From NCBI GenBank assembly GCA_963575745.1, contig CAUYUJ010014324.1:351590-415589 (forward strand): 64,000 bases of DNA. Direction: 5' to 3'. The translations under genes were made by a program, and so were the position numbers. The stretch is from Prorocentrum cordatum (taxonomy: Eukaryota > Sar > Dinophyceae > Prorocentrales > Prorocentraceae). The notes beneath the pieces are model-generated. The model worked only from the letters and a program-made list of their open reading frames with translations, did no database searches and had not been told where the DNA came from. The stretch's first letter is position 1. Each line of letters begins with the position of its first letter. Below are positions 22,255-32,794 of this stretch, piece after piece.

Positions 22255-22622
22255 GGCGCGCGGCCCCACGCCGCTGCGAAAGTGCACTCGGGGCGCACGC
22301 GGTTGGAAACGTATATGCCAGGAACAGCTGGGTGCCAGAGCCGACAACCACCGCGGTGGCAACGCATTGTTGGGTGGCGGGGGGAGGGGACGATTGACAC
22401 CCAGTGGCGGCAATGGGGGTGGAAATGCGGGAATGTTGCGGTCTGGGCCGCGGGTCTGCAAAGCACGCAATTGCCCTCAACAGAATACGCAAGGATGCAA
22501 GGCGCCATTTCCTCCCAACGCCCCGCCGTCACAGATGGCGTGGGCCGCGCCAACTTTTGGTCGCAACGTTGAGAGCGCCCTCCCCCCCGCCTATCGTGGT
22601 TGCAAGCGACCGCATGATCCCG

Positions 22623-22696
22623 CCAGCCTTCTGGACATAGGTGGTAGAGGTGCTGTTGCTGTCCCCCTTTCAAGAAGGGCTCATCTCATTACCCTC

Positions 22697-22746
<50 letters not shown>

Positions 22747-23612
22747 TATCTCTCTATCACGTACGCCCTGCACAGACCATGCAATGCCCATGCAACGCTT
22801 TTGCGACGACATTGAACATGCTCTGCCATACCCTGCAACACCCTGCAATACCCCTGCACAGCCCTCCCTGCAAAGACATTGTAAGCGCCACGCAACGACC
22901 CTGCACGCACACTGCAATACTATGCAACTCTTTGGCACGATTCTCAATTTAGTAAGTTGTTCGTCCTCCGCCTCGTGGCGCCTTCTGGAGCTCGCTGGGG
23001 GTCACATGGGGTCCTCTGTGGCCCCTCGTGGGGCCATCTTGGGCCCCCCCCTGGCAGCTCTCGTGGTGCCCTCCTTTGGGGGGGGGGGGGGGGGTGGGCG
23101 GGCTCCCCAGACGCCCCCAATGGAAGCTACGACGGGCACAACCAACGAATAGGTTAGTGCGTGGCCCCCCTTCTCTGTGCTCCCCTCTGTGGCCCCTCAT
23201 GGGCCCATCTTGGAGCTCTCGTGGGCCCCTCTCGGTGCCCCCTGGGGCCGTATTGGACCCCCATTGGTGTTTTATTGAGGCCCTCCTGGGTGGGCCCAAG
23301 GGGGCTCCCCAGAAGCCCCCAAGGGAACCTGCGCATGACACCCGACAATTATTTTATGTGTCGGCCGTCCGCCTCTGCCACCCCCACCCCACCCCTCTGT
23401 GACCCCTCGTGGACCCCTCTCGGGGTTCTCTAGGGCCCCTTGTTGGAGCATCCTGGTGCCATCTTGTGCCCCATCTCGGTGCCTTCTGGTGCCGTCTTTG
23501 CTGCGCTGCGTGATGATACATTGCACGCTGATTTACTTCCCTGACTGCTGAATCTCACCTAGACATCTTCTCTGGATCAGCAGTTGGCGGGGATGCGCGA
23601 AGCGCCCAGCAT
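22623..23612 (+). mobile_element. introner-like element E
   Basis: Left end CCAGCCTTCTGGACATAGGT, a (CT)n run at 22699-22743, a CCTGCAA-rich zone (22,765-22,930), TTGGGGCCC-type blocks with ACAACCAACGAAT, and a right end with CTCACCTAGACATCTTCTCT, GGCGGGGATGCGCGAAGCGC and CCAGC. About 990 bp. It lies upstream of the first ATG of locus A, so it may fill a 5' UTR intron or the intergenic gap. Confidence 0.65.
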
Positions 23613-24465
23613 TAGTATTCAAATAAGCCACATGCGATCTGTGCCATTCAGTGTTAGGCCCCGCTGAGACCATCATTGCATGCACATCAGTTGCTACACG
23701 GGGGTTGGCAATGCGCGTTTCGGGCCTTGGGGAGGGGTGGGGGGCTGGCACGGGCTGGGGTACTTGGCGCACGCCGCCAGGGCACCCCGTCTCAGAATGT
23801 TGCAATCACACGTAAATCCTGGATTCGAGTAGCACCGACGGCAGCGCGCAATCTGACCGCGAAGGGGGGCGCAACCTGTCCAAGCGCACGTGCGCAGCAC
23901 GTCGCGGTGTCGAAGCGCCCTCGCGCCACAGTCCAGCTCTCACAGCGGCAAGGGCAGCGGGGTGACACGAAAGGCTCACTGAGACGCTTTTCGGCACCGC
24001 ACTGGGTACAGAAACTCTCCGGATTAGCTTTTTGGAATCGAGCCGATTCGGGCCGAGGGTTTAAAAGCCTTTTAAAAGCCTTTTAAAAGCCCCCAGGGCT
24101 TTTAAAAGCCTTTTAAAAGCCTTTTAAAAGCCTCCAAAAACCCTCCCGACCCTTTTAAAAGCCTTTTAAAAGCATTTCAAAAGCCTTTTAAAAGCCTCTC
24201 TACCTTTTCCTGCGCGGTGGCACGCGTCATCGATTTCGACTAAACCCTCAAGGGGCTTTTCCGTACCCAAGCGGTGCCAAGCAAGCCAGCACAAACCCTC
24301 GCAGTGCGACGCGTGGATCGTTGAAGCAGTCCAGCGACGCCCAAGAGACGCCTACGGCGTCCTACGGCCACGGAGGGGGCGATTCAGGGCGGAGGGCGGT
24401 TGGGGGGGGGATGTAGGGTTTGATGGGCGACGCAGGCCGCCCCGTCGAGGTCGTCGTCGTCATCG

Positions 24466-24499
<34 letters not shown>

Positions 24500-24691
24500 T
24501 GCCGTCGTCGTCGCGCGGCCCAGGGGCACAGTGCCTCGCCACCCCTTACTGCCATGCACCTCCGTCTAAGCCGCCCCCTCCCCACCCTTACACCCCTCAC
24601 GAGCGCTAGCCCTGCCCCCGCCCTGAATCTGCAACCTCCGCAGCCCTGGCCGAGGGCCCTGCGTCGCGCGCGCACAAGTGGCGCGTAAAAC
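23613..24691. other. gene-free stretch between loci A and B
   Basis: Holds the palindromic array at 24060-24196, a (GTC)n run at about 24,450-24,515, and G- and C-rich simple sequence. No exon seen. It is the only candidate intergenic region between the minus-strand loci at 22.3 and 24.7 kb. Confidence 0.45.
24060..24196. repeat. array of palindromic 11-mers CTTTTAAAAGC
   Basis: About nine perfect and two variant copies of CTTTTAAAAGC, several back to back. GCTTTTAAAAGC is a perfect 12-bp palindrome. The array is AT-rich inside GC-rich DNA. Confidence 0.9.
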
Positions 24692-25449
24692 TCAAGACGG
24701 ATCGTCTATCGGCTCGCTGTCCGAGGCATCACCGCCTTGCTCCTGAGCGATGATGAGGGTGGCAGCGTGCCCTCCGAACTCTCTGAGCCTCTCCCGCGCC
24801 CGCTCGCGCTGCTCAAAATCTGGCTTCCATGCAGCGTGGCTCGGCTGAGTGCTGCAATCTTTGCAGGCAGACCCATGCAAAATCCAAGCGCTCAGAAACC
24901 CGATGCCCCTGCCCGCCGAGGGGCGGCGGATCGCGAGCCAACCTTTGGGTTTCTTGCTGCTTAAAGTGCGCCTGCACCGCCTGCCGTGCGCAGCGTTGGC
25001 GCACGTGGCCTCGAACACACCGTGCGGATATGCAACGAGCTTCCCGCCGCGTGGAAATCTCACTGTCGCCACGGCGCCGCCACCCTCCCCCGCGCGACTG
25101 GATCGCGAGGGGGCGGCGCCATTGGCGGCGGCCGCGCCTGCCTCCGCTGGCGCTGGAGGAGCTGGGAGCGGCGGGACAGGAGGCGGCGGTGGCGGGGGCA
25201 TCGCGGGGCCAGGGTCGCCCGAACTCGAACTGGCGTCGCCCCCAACACCAGGCCCTCCAGGCCCTCCAGCGGCTCCACCGCCAGAGCTTCCAGGGGCGGG
25301 CCCGCATATGCTGCTGGGCCCCCCCTCAGGCTCACTCTCGTCATCGGCCAGAGGATCGAACTCAGATACTTGGCAGCCAGAGCCGCCGCCGTCCGAACTA
25401 GAGTGCGAGGGGTCGCCTTCGCCGCCGTCCTCATCGACCTCGGGGCGCC
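24692..25449 (-). CDS. locus B, last exon, Cys/His-rich domain
   Basis: Starts after a CAG acceptor (CCCGTTCAG) at 25450-25452 and ends with TGA at 24692 after ASDSEPIDDPS. Order: acidic Ser/Gly-rich region (EVDEDGGEGDPSHSSSDGGG), Pro/Ala-rich linker, then VRFPRGGKLVAYPHGVFEAT, CANAAHGRRCRRTLSSKK, RPSAGRGIGFLSAWIL, HGSACKDC, and a charged helix with FEQRERARERLREFGGHAAT. The C...H...C...C-x2-C spacing may bind a metal. I have the impression that this domain recurs at the C-termini of multicopy dinoflagellate proteins, from memory and unchecked. Function unknown. Confidence 0.6.
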
Positions 25450-25599
25450 CTGAACGGGCTCAGCCAGCATAGGCTCAGAGCTCCCCCGCCCCCCCTCCAC
25501 CCTACCCCCCACTGCGAATCGGCGGGGGAAATGCGAGGAGGGGTGCTGGGCAGGGTGGCCCGCGGGGCAGGCGGACCAGCGGGCCTGCGAAAGGCGTTT

Positions 25600-25941
25600 A
25601 AGGGGGCCCTCTTTGAATCCTCATAGGGCCTGAGAGGGTACATGGCCCTCAGGGGTGCCCATGAAGGACGCACGAAGGCTGCGCGATGGCCCGAAGACGG
25701 CTCCGTGATCATGAGGGGGGGTCTTCGGGCCTTCTTGTAGCCTTCCTGGGGCCTCTTGGAGCCACCTTCGAGCTCCCCTCGGAGTCACCACGAAGCACTC
25801 GTGAGCCCCGCTTGGTACCCTCTTGGGGTCATCTTTGTTATGCTGCGTGCTGCTAACTTGCATGTTGCTACACACCCCTGTTCGGCGAAACTCGTCTGGG
25901 CATCTTCTCTGAATGGGCTGGTGGAGGATGCGCGAGGCGCC
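25600..25941 (+). mobile_element. introner-like element F, right part
   Basis: The right end is clear: TTGTTATGCTGCGTGCTGCT, AACTCGTCTGGGCATCTTCT, CTGAATGGGCTGGTGGAGGA and TGCGCGAGGCGCC. The body upstream has GGGCCTTCTTGTAGCC-type blocks. The left end is not identified; the start is approximate. It lies in the intron between exon 26150-26755 and exon 24692-25449. Confidence 0.55.
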
Positions 25942-26149
25942 ACGGAGTTCGATTCCGCCTCGAATGATGGTTGGTGACCCGAACGCATTGGAGGAGGACG
26001 GGCGGCCGTGCCCGCGCGATCCTTGGGATGGCGCCCCACGGAATGCGCCCCGCGGGCCCAGCGCAGACGCGGTTATCCAGGCGCGCCGCGCCATCGAACG
26101 GAGCACGTCTGAACGAACATGCAAGCGAGGGAACCCCAAACAGTCCCAA

Positions 26150-26755
26150 ACACATGCACCCCCAGCCCATCCCCGAGAGCGCAAGCACTGTTGAGGAACA
26201 CCTTGGCCCGATGCAGAGTTGCGTTGGTGGTATCCAGGTGGCCTCGTCGGCGGCTTCGTCCTCGTCGCCCGAGGCTGCCCAGCCGCTGCCTGCCCCCAGA
26301 ACCTCCGCCTCGCCCTCATCGGGGGAGTCGCCACCGTCGCCGCCCCCTCCGCCCTCGCCGTCCTCGATCGGGACGGGCTCAGGGGCAGGCGGCCCTCGCC
26401 CGCCCCCGCGACCCTTGCCCGCGCCCTCTCCCCCTCGGCCGCGGCCGCGGCCGCGGCCGCCACCTCCTCGCCCTCCTCCGCCGCGGCCGCCCCCTCGGCC
26501 ACGTCCCCGAGGCGGCCGCGGCCAAGGGGGATACAGCGTTCCTGGAGGGAGGACCTTCGCGAGCACCAAGCAGGGCTGCATGCTGGGGATGGGGCGATTG
26601 TGCACCTGCACCACCAAGGACTCGATGGCGACGACGTGGTCCATGTCAATGGTCCGAGCCATGTCGTAGAGGTCGCCTTGCAACCCGCAAGCCTGCACGG
26701 GCTTGAGGGGTAGCGCATCCGTGTCCTCCTCCGCTCTCTCGTCATCATCATCATC
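26150..26755 (-). CDS. locus B, probable exon with Gly/Arg-rich tract
   Basis: After an AG (TGATGGTAG or CGTAAG) near 26,755-26,762 the minus strand reads DDDDDERAEEDTDALPLKPV, QACGLQGDLYDMARTIDMDH, VVAIESLVVQVHNRPIPSMQ and LVLAKVLPPGTLYPPWPRP. Then comes a long RGRGRGG/GGGRG tract (RGG-like, typical of RNA-binding proteins) and an acidic end DGEGGGGGDGGDSPDEGEAE. At about 26,220 the protein-like frame changes: LHRAKVFLNSACALGDGLGV and FGTVWGSLACMFVQTCS read well in the next frame. So there is one indel or the exon ends there. The 3' end is not resolved. Confidence 0.5.
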
Positions 26756-27290
26756 CTTACGCTACCATCACCATGCTCACAATCATCAACACCATCGTCC
26801 TCATCAACATGGTCACCATCATCCTCCGCATCCTTATCTCATCATCGTCATCGGCATCGGCATAGTCATCATCAGCACCGTCATCAGTATCACCAGCAGC
26901 ATCGTCATCATCACCGTCATCGTCAGCATCAGCATCCTCTTCCTCATCGCCATCAGCATCCTCGTCAGCATCCTCATCCGCATCGTCATCATCATCCGCA
27001 TCATCAGCAGCAGCATCAGCATCCTCGGCATCTTCGTCATCATCAGCACAGGCATCGTCGTCGGCGGCGGCATCGTCATCACCATCATCGTCCTCCGCAT
27101 CGTCCTTCCCATCCTCCTATTCCTTATGCTTCTCGTCCCCCATCTCGCCTTCATGTTCTCCTCATCCGCCTCACCCTCGTCCTCCTCCTGATCCCCACCC
27201 CCCATCCTCCGCCTCATCATCCTCAGGTCGACGCAAGCACTGACACCAAGCTTCCTCCTCATCAGCATCAGCATCATCATCGTCATCACT
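26756..27290. repeat. degenerate CAT/CAG/CTC triplet repeat
   Basis: About 530 bp of imperfect trinucleotide repeat (TCATCATCATCC, CATCAGCATCCTC, CATCGTCATC). Long frames on both strands are artefacts of the repeat. It occupies part of the intron between exons 27878-28698 and 26150-26755 of locus B. Confidence 0.85.
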
Positions 27291-27877
27291 AGCATCGCCC
27301 TCCTCAGTCTGATGGGGAGCGCGATAGAGCGGGGAAGACAGGGCAGAGGCTGCGAGAGGGCGGAATCTGAGGATGGCGCCGGCTGACATGGGAAAGAAGG
27401 CGACGGGGAGGAGAAAGTAGAAGCGTGGATATGGGCATATATGAGGAGAGGGAGGGCCGAGGACGGATATGTGGGGGCGGGGGGTGACGAGGGCGGGGGC
27501 GAGGAGAGGGAACCAACCTTGGACGATGACGTATATGGGAGGGGAGGCGATGAGCGCTTGTCAACCCAAGCTTGCGCGCACAAGAGCGACGATCAGAAAC
27601 GCACCCCAACAGTGAACCCCCACTGACCGAAAACACGAGAGCTGACGTGTGTATGCGATGGCACCCCCGCTACCGCGGATGTTCGCCTATATCCAGCTCC
27701 GAACATAGCTGCGACAGCGCGGCATTCAACTCGCCGCTCCCGTCTATGCATCCACCGTGCTAAAACGTGCGATCGTCATTGCGACCAGAAGTCAGACAGC
27801 CCGAATCACGACGCATCCGATTCCATCTCCTCCAGCCGCGGCGCAGAGGGAGTGGGCGATGTTCAGCTCGGGTCTAC
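27291..27877. other. intronic stretch, nothing identified
   Basis: Purine-rich on the plus strand between 27,320 and 27,560, mixed sequence after that. No exon seen. A GT donor for the exon at 27878-28698 lies at 27877 (CGCGG then GTAGACC). Confidence 0.4.
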
Positions 27878-28698
27878 CCGCGGCCAGGAGACGCCAGCGA
27901 CCCCGAAGACGAGGAGGCTGCCGACGGCGAACTCTCAAGGCCATGGCCCTGGCCGCCAGTCACAGGGAGCACCACGGCATCCACGGCCGCGGGGTCCAGA
28001 ACGCAGTCGCCGTCGCCGTCGCCCAAGGTGATCACCTTCGGACTGCAATCGCGGCAGACGGCGGTGGAGGAGACCCACTTCTTCTTCAGGGTGAGCGTCG
28101 GCTTGATGATCTTGATGTGGTCACTGTGTGTGTTCGCTGTCTTTGCGTAGGCACGGACGCGATCCCACTCCTCCTTGTTATTGAAGCGGTGCTCCTCCAT
28201 GGACAGGGCGAACCAGTTCGGGATGATGAACTTGCCGCGGATCTTGAGCTGGTTGGCCGCCGTGCGCGGCAGCTCCTGTAGAATCGCATCGACAACCTTT
28301 GCGTCTGCCCCGGCGGCGCCAGCGATCTCTGCAGCGATCTCCTTCCTGGTCGCGGGCTTCTGCTGCTGCTGCTGCTTCGGCTGCTGCTGCTGCTGCTGCT
28401 GCTGCGGCTGTTGCGGCTGCAGCGCAAGCGCAAGCCCAAGTTGCTCGGGCTCGGGCTGCGGTGGGGGCACGGCCGCGGCGGCTGGGGCTGCGCCGTCGTG
28501 GCCGCCAGGCGCGGCCGCGAGCGGCGACGCTGGCACGAACCCGCCGCCGACGTCGGTGCTGCTGGCGCCGTTGTCGTCACCGATGAAGTCCTCCAGCAAC
28601 GAGTCGGTCGCGAGAAGGGCGCCCTCGTGGAACTTGCGCCCCATCGCGGGCGAGTCAGTGCCGCGCTTCTCAGGGGCGGCAGCGCTCGTGAATGCAGG
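27878..28698 (-). CDS. locus B, exon with HU/IHF-like segment
   Basis: After a GTCAG acceptor at 28,699-28,702 in phase 0, which matches the end of the exon at 31,433, it reads PAFTSAAAPEKRGTDSPAMG, RKFHEGALLATDSLLEDFIG, a Pro/Ala linker, a poly-Gln tract from the CTG repeat at about 28,358-28,410, then ATRKEIAAEIAGAAGADAKV and VDAILQELPRTAANQLKIRG, KFIIPNWFALSM. The last part matches the start of a bacterial HU/IHF fold: a helix beginning TRKE, a second helix, then a basic turn into a beta strand. HU-type DNA-binding domains are known in dinoflagellates. After it comes a basic LTLKKKWVSS and an acidic Ser-rich end. MGRKFHEG at 28644 could be an alternative start of a separate gene. TAG at 27874. 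Confidence 0.55.
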
Positions 28699-28779
28699 CT
28701 GACGTGCCCTCGCGAACTACACGAGCCAAAACGGCAACGGGGAGAATGAGCGTGACGGTGCGGGAGGTGGCGATGGCTC

Positions 28780-30500
28780 AATATTCAGCTTGGCATGGGC
28801 GCACCCGACAGGCCCAAGTGAGCCCCGATGGGGGTCATGCGGCATATGAGAGCCGCAGGGTGGAGCGCGGAGCCCAAAGAGGCGCCTAAAACGGGCTCCG
28901 ACGTCACACCGCTGCCCAAAAGATCCCCAACGTGGTGCCCAACACCTAATGGTGGTTGCAATGCTGCCCCGATGGGGGCTCGAGGGCGCCCCAAGAGCGC
29001 CGCGAGGGGGCCAAGGTGCACGAGGTGATCCACAACGTGGCCCCAACAGCAAGATACACGTCCGGCGCTCGTTTACTTCTGGGCACTGTGTGACCCGTCG
29101 TTGGGCACTCGTGCGGCCTCTTAGGACATTACTGAATCCCTCTTAAAGCTTGCGACCACCCTCGCGGGGTGCTCATGTTAACCTATTAGCGCCCGAGAGG
29201 GCCTCTGGGGCGCCCCAGGAGGGACCCAAGACATCCCCAAGTGGTCCCAAGACGGCTCCAAGGGCAATGGATGATCATGCAATACTCGCTTTGCGTTCTT
29301 GGAACCCTCTGGGGTGCTTCTTGGAGCCCTCTTAGAGAACCTCTCGGAGCCCCCAATGTAGCAATGTCCAGCCCCATCGTGGGGCCCTCTTGGGCCCCGC
29401 TGAAATACGTTGTATGCTGGCACGCCGCATACTGCTACACTTCCTGGTCAATGCAATGCTGGACCCCTCGCGTATCCCCACCAGCCCATCCAGAAGAGAC
29501 GCTTGGGCGAGATGCCTCGGGCAGGTAAGTGTAGCAGCAGTAAGTGCAGCAGCATGCTGCGCAACAAGAAGTGCCGCAGAGGGCCCCGATAGAGGCTCAA
29601 GGTGGCCACATGCGGCTCCAACAGGGGCCCTAGAGCCCTAGAGGGCCCCAGTAGAGGCCCAAGGGTGGTCCCAGAGGGAGGGGGGCAGATGCGGATGCAC
29701 TACACCAACACCATGGTGGCTGTGCTGTGTTGTGCCGTTCGTAGGTTCTGTTTTGGGACTTCTGATGGACAGTCGAACCCTCACATGCTGGCCAGACGCG
29801 GGCCCCACGACGGGCCCACTGTGGCCGCAGGGGGGGGGCAGGGGCCCAACAGAGCCCCAAGAGGGTCCGAGGAGGGGCCCCAGAGGGGGGTGCCCCAGAA
29901 GCGGAGGACAACCGCCTAAACTATGGTTTGGTTGTGTGCCCGTCGCAGGTTACATTGGGGCTGCTGGGGAGCCCTTCGCACCACCCTCCCCCCCCCCCCA
30001 CAGGTGGGTCCCACGAGAGCCCTCGGGTGGTCTCAAGACGGCTCCAAGATGGGCTCCAGGTGCCCCACGAGCCCCCCCCCCCAGAGAGCTCCAATAATGA
30101 CACGCGAGGCGGATGGCCAAGCACGTATTACATTGCAAGGTATGCCAACTATTTGCATAGTATTGCATGGTATTGCAGGGTGTTTATAGGGTCTGCGAGG
30201 CCTTTGCATGGTCTTTGCAGGGTGGGCTGTACACGGTTATTGCAGGGTGTTGCAGGGTCGTGCTGCAGGGTATCGCAGGATATTGCAGCGTCCCGTGCAG
30301 AATCTCTGCAGAGGGGTCGTTGCAGGGGCGTTGCAAGGTCTTTGCAGGGCGTCCAGGGGAGAGGGTAGGGGGGTGAGGTGCCTCGTGGAAGAGAGAAAGC
30401 AGCACTCCCTAGACCACCTATGTCCATGGGGCTGGAGTGACTCGCCTGGGCATCTTCTCGGGATGGGCTGGCGGGCCCACGCGAAGCATCACTACCTACT
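28780..30500 (+). mobile_element. introner-like element G, split by a nested copy
   Basis: Plus-oriented body (28,780-29,455) reaches the penultimate motif GCTACACTTCCTGGTCAATG, where the sequence breaks off. The remaining right end, GTGACTCGCCTGGGCATCTT, CTCGGGATGGGCTGGCGGGC and CCACGCGAAGC, resumes at 30,436 after a complete reverse copy (29459-30435). The left end is not clear. It lies in the intron between exons 31433-31886 and 27878-28698 of locus B. Confidence 0.65.
29459..30435 (-). mobile_element. introner-like element H, reverse, nested in G
   Basis: Begins with the reverse-complemented right end (TGGACCCCTCGCGTATCCCC, ACCAGCCCATCCAGAAG, CGCTTGGGCGAGATGCCTCG), has TGCAGGGT-rich sequence at 30,130-30,360 (the reverse of the CCTGCAA zone), and ends with the reverse-complemented left end ACTCCCTAGACCACCTATGT then CCATGGGGCTGG. 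Complete at both ends, about 975 bp. Confidence 0.75.
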
Positions 30501-31432
30501 CATACCGATTCTATGTCAAGGCGGTGCTGTCCCCCTTCCCCCCCCCCCTTTCTCACAATTATTCGCATCAGTGCTGGTCCCAGCCGCTCCTCTCGCCGCC
30601 TCCCGACGTCGTCGTCCTACAGCCTCCTCGCAAGTCATACCTCTCGCAACACCCACGCTCGGCGTCGGACGCCACGCGGCCGCGGGCCCTGCTCCCTGCC
30701 CGCCGCGACTCGGACGGTCAAGGTCGCGATGCGGCCCCTCGGCCACCCTCCTGCACGACCTCCGACGCCAGTCACTCTGCCCCGCTTCGTGGCCCGCCCC
30801 CCCTGCCCATCCCGCGGCAACACCAATGACGTTTCGGCGAAGCTCCCCGGGGTGGAGCGTGGAGACAGGGGAGGCGGGCTGGATATGACGGGGGTTCGCG
30901 AGTGAAACTGAACGTTTACTTGGGTTTACTTCAAGCCTAGCGCCCTAACGCGCGTTGCATTCAGCATCAGAAGCTCCCAAGGTCCTCGGGGTATCCAATG
31001 GGGGCGCTCACTTGGCCACACCGATTGCCAGATGGACCCCCACCCCAGACGGCCCAACGAGCCCAGTGACGGAACTAACGTCCTTCAGTACGGACCCAGT
31101 TGAGTTTCGCACAGCACAGCCCGCCCCGAACGCGTCTCGAGAGGCCTCCAGGGGGACACGTCCAGGAAGTTTCAGCCCACCAAGGGGGCCCACGTCGCGC
31201 CCGCGAGGGCATTCGGTTCATCGTGCACGTCTGCCCCGCATGTGCGTTGTATTTCGCGCGGGCGTGACATTCGCCGCCGTCGCCCTCGCCGCGAGGCTCG
31301 CGCGACGATGGGGGAGACGCCTAGAAACGGCGCGGGGGGAGGCGAATGGCGAGACGGTGGGGGGAGACCCATGTAGGCGGAGGAAGGGGTCTGGGGGCGA
31401 CGGGTGATTGAGCGGAATGGCACTCAACCTAC
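30501..31432. other. intronic stretch, nothing identified
   Basis: C/T-rich at 30,530-30,830, mixed afterwards. A GT donor (CAA then GTAGGT) for the exon at 31433-31886 lies at 31,432. No gene or named repeat found. Confidence 0.4.
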
Positions 31433-31886
31433 TTGACTGTCTGACTGAGGCATCGTCCCTCCCTCTGGCCGCGCAGCCTTCAGCGCCACCTCGTCTGCGG
31501 ACGGGTTCGCGGAGGCCTCGTAGCCTGTGCCCGCGACGTCGTCCATCTCTTGGAAGATCGGCATGTATGGGGTTATACATCATGAAGCTAATATGCCAGA
31601 GCCTCGGCTCCAAGCCCCAGAACTTCGCGAACTCCGAGCCGTCGTACCCGTCGGTGTCACGCGGCGTGACCGCAACCTTCATGATGATCCGACCGTGCTT
31701 CAGCCAGTCGCGCTTCTCGACCTCGTTCGTTGGGAACTCTGTCTTCAGCACCTTCAGAACGGAGTTCCGAAACATGTACATGCGTTTGCCGATGGCATCG
31801 CACAAGCATACGCCTGCGACCCAGCATGCACTAACAGGGAACTCCTCGGTCTCCTCGCCAGCGCCGTCCTTAATACTACCAGCCCT
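31433..31886 (-). CDS. locus B, exon bounded by an introner
   Basis: Starts at the AG of CGCCCAG supplied by the left end of introner I, in phase 0: RAGSIKDGAGEETEEFPVSA, CWVAGVCLCDAIGKRMYMFR, NSVLKVLKTEFPTNEVEKRD, then VAVTPRDTDGYDGSEFAKFW and GLEPRLWHISFMMYN. At 31569-31572 a four-C run (minus strand) breaks the frame; in the next frame FQEMDDVAGTGYEASANPSA and GTMPQSDSQ follow naturally to a GT donor. One surplus C explains the break. Mixed alpha/beta composition; no family recognised. Confidence 0.65.
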
Positions 31887-32794
31887 CTGGGCGTAGGAGG
31901 TCTAGGGAAGCGTGCCTTCTCCCGTCCAAGAAGAACCCCTAATCCTACCCTCTCCCCTGGGCATCCTTCAGAGATCCTGCAGCACCCCTGCAGAGCCCCC
32001 TGGGAAGACCCTGCAACGGACCATGCAACATATTGCACGGCCCTGCAAACCGACCCTGCAACACCTTGCTGTACCCATGCAGCGTTGCAACGCCCACCCC
32101 GCAAAGACCTTGCAAGCGCCCTGCACAGACTCTGCAAATATCCTGCAACCACCCTGCCGTGTTATGCAAACCCGTGGCGCGCCTTTCAATGGAATGCGTT
32201 GTTCGCCTTCCGCCTCGCGGGGCCGTCTTGGAGCCCCCTGTGCGACTCTCGGGACCCTATGGCCCTATGGAGCCCTTCTTAGAGCCATCTTGGGCCCCCC
32301 TGGGGGCCCTCTTGGGGCCATCAAGGGGGGGAGGGGGGGGGGGGACGGGCTCCCCAAAAGCCTCCACTGGAACATACGAGTGGCGCAACCAACCAACCCA
32401 TGTGGTATGTTCGGCCCCTCCGCCTCTGATACCCCCTCTAGCTCCCCATCCTGAGCCCTTCTTGAAGATCTCGTGGGCCCCTGCTGGAGCCCCCCACGGG
32501 GCTGTATTGAGCCCATCTCGGTGCCTTCTCGTGGCCCTCCTGGGTGGGCCCAGAGGGCACCTCAGAAACTCCAAACTGCACCTACGACTGGCACAACCCA
32601 CCACACACGTTTCTGTGGTGGCCTTCCGCCCCTGAGCCCCCTCTGAAACATTTCTTGTGATCATCTTGGGGCTCTCAAGGCACCGTGCTGAAGCCTCTGT
32701 GACCATCTGGAGCCCATCTCGGCCCCCCTTGGGACCCTCGTTCTCCTCTGGAGGGGCTGGCGGGGAGACGCGAAGCGTCCAGAATAGGACATGC
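31887..32794 (+). mobile_element. introner-like element I, equals a whole intron of locus B
   Basis: Plus orientation: left end ACCAGCCCTCTGGGCGTAGG, CCTGCAA-rich zone, TTGGGGCCC blocks with ACAACCAACCAACCC, right end GGGGAGACGCGAAGCGTCCA then GAATAGGACATGC. Read on the minus strand it is a 908-nt intron starting GCATGTCC (GC donor; a GT donor lies 9 nt upstream at GTGGCG) and ending TACGCCCAG. The flanking exons are both in phase 0. The element and the intron coincide to within a few bases, the clearest case in the window. Confidence 0.75.
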
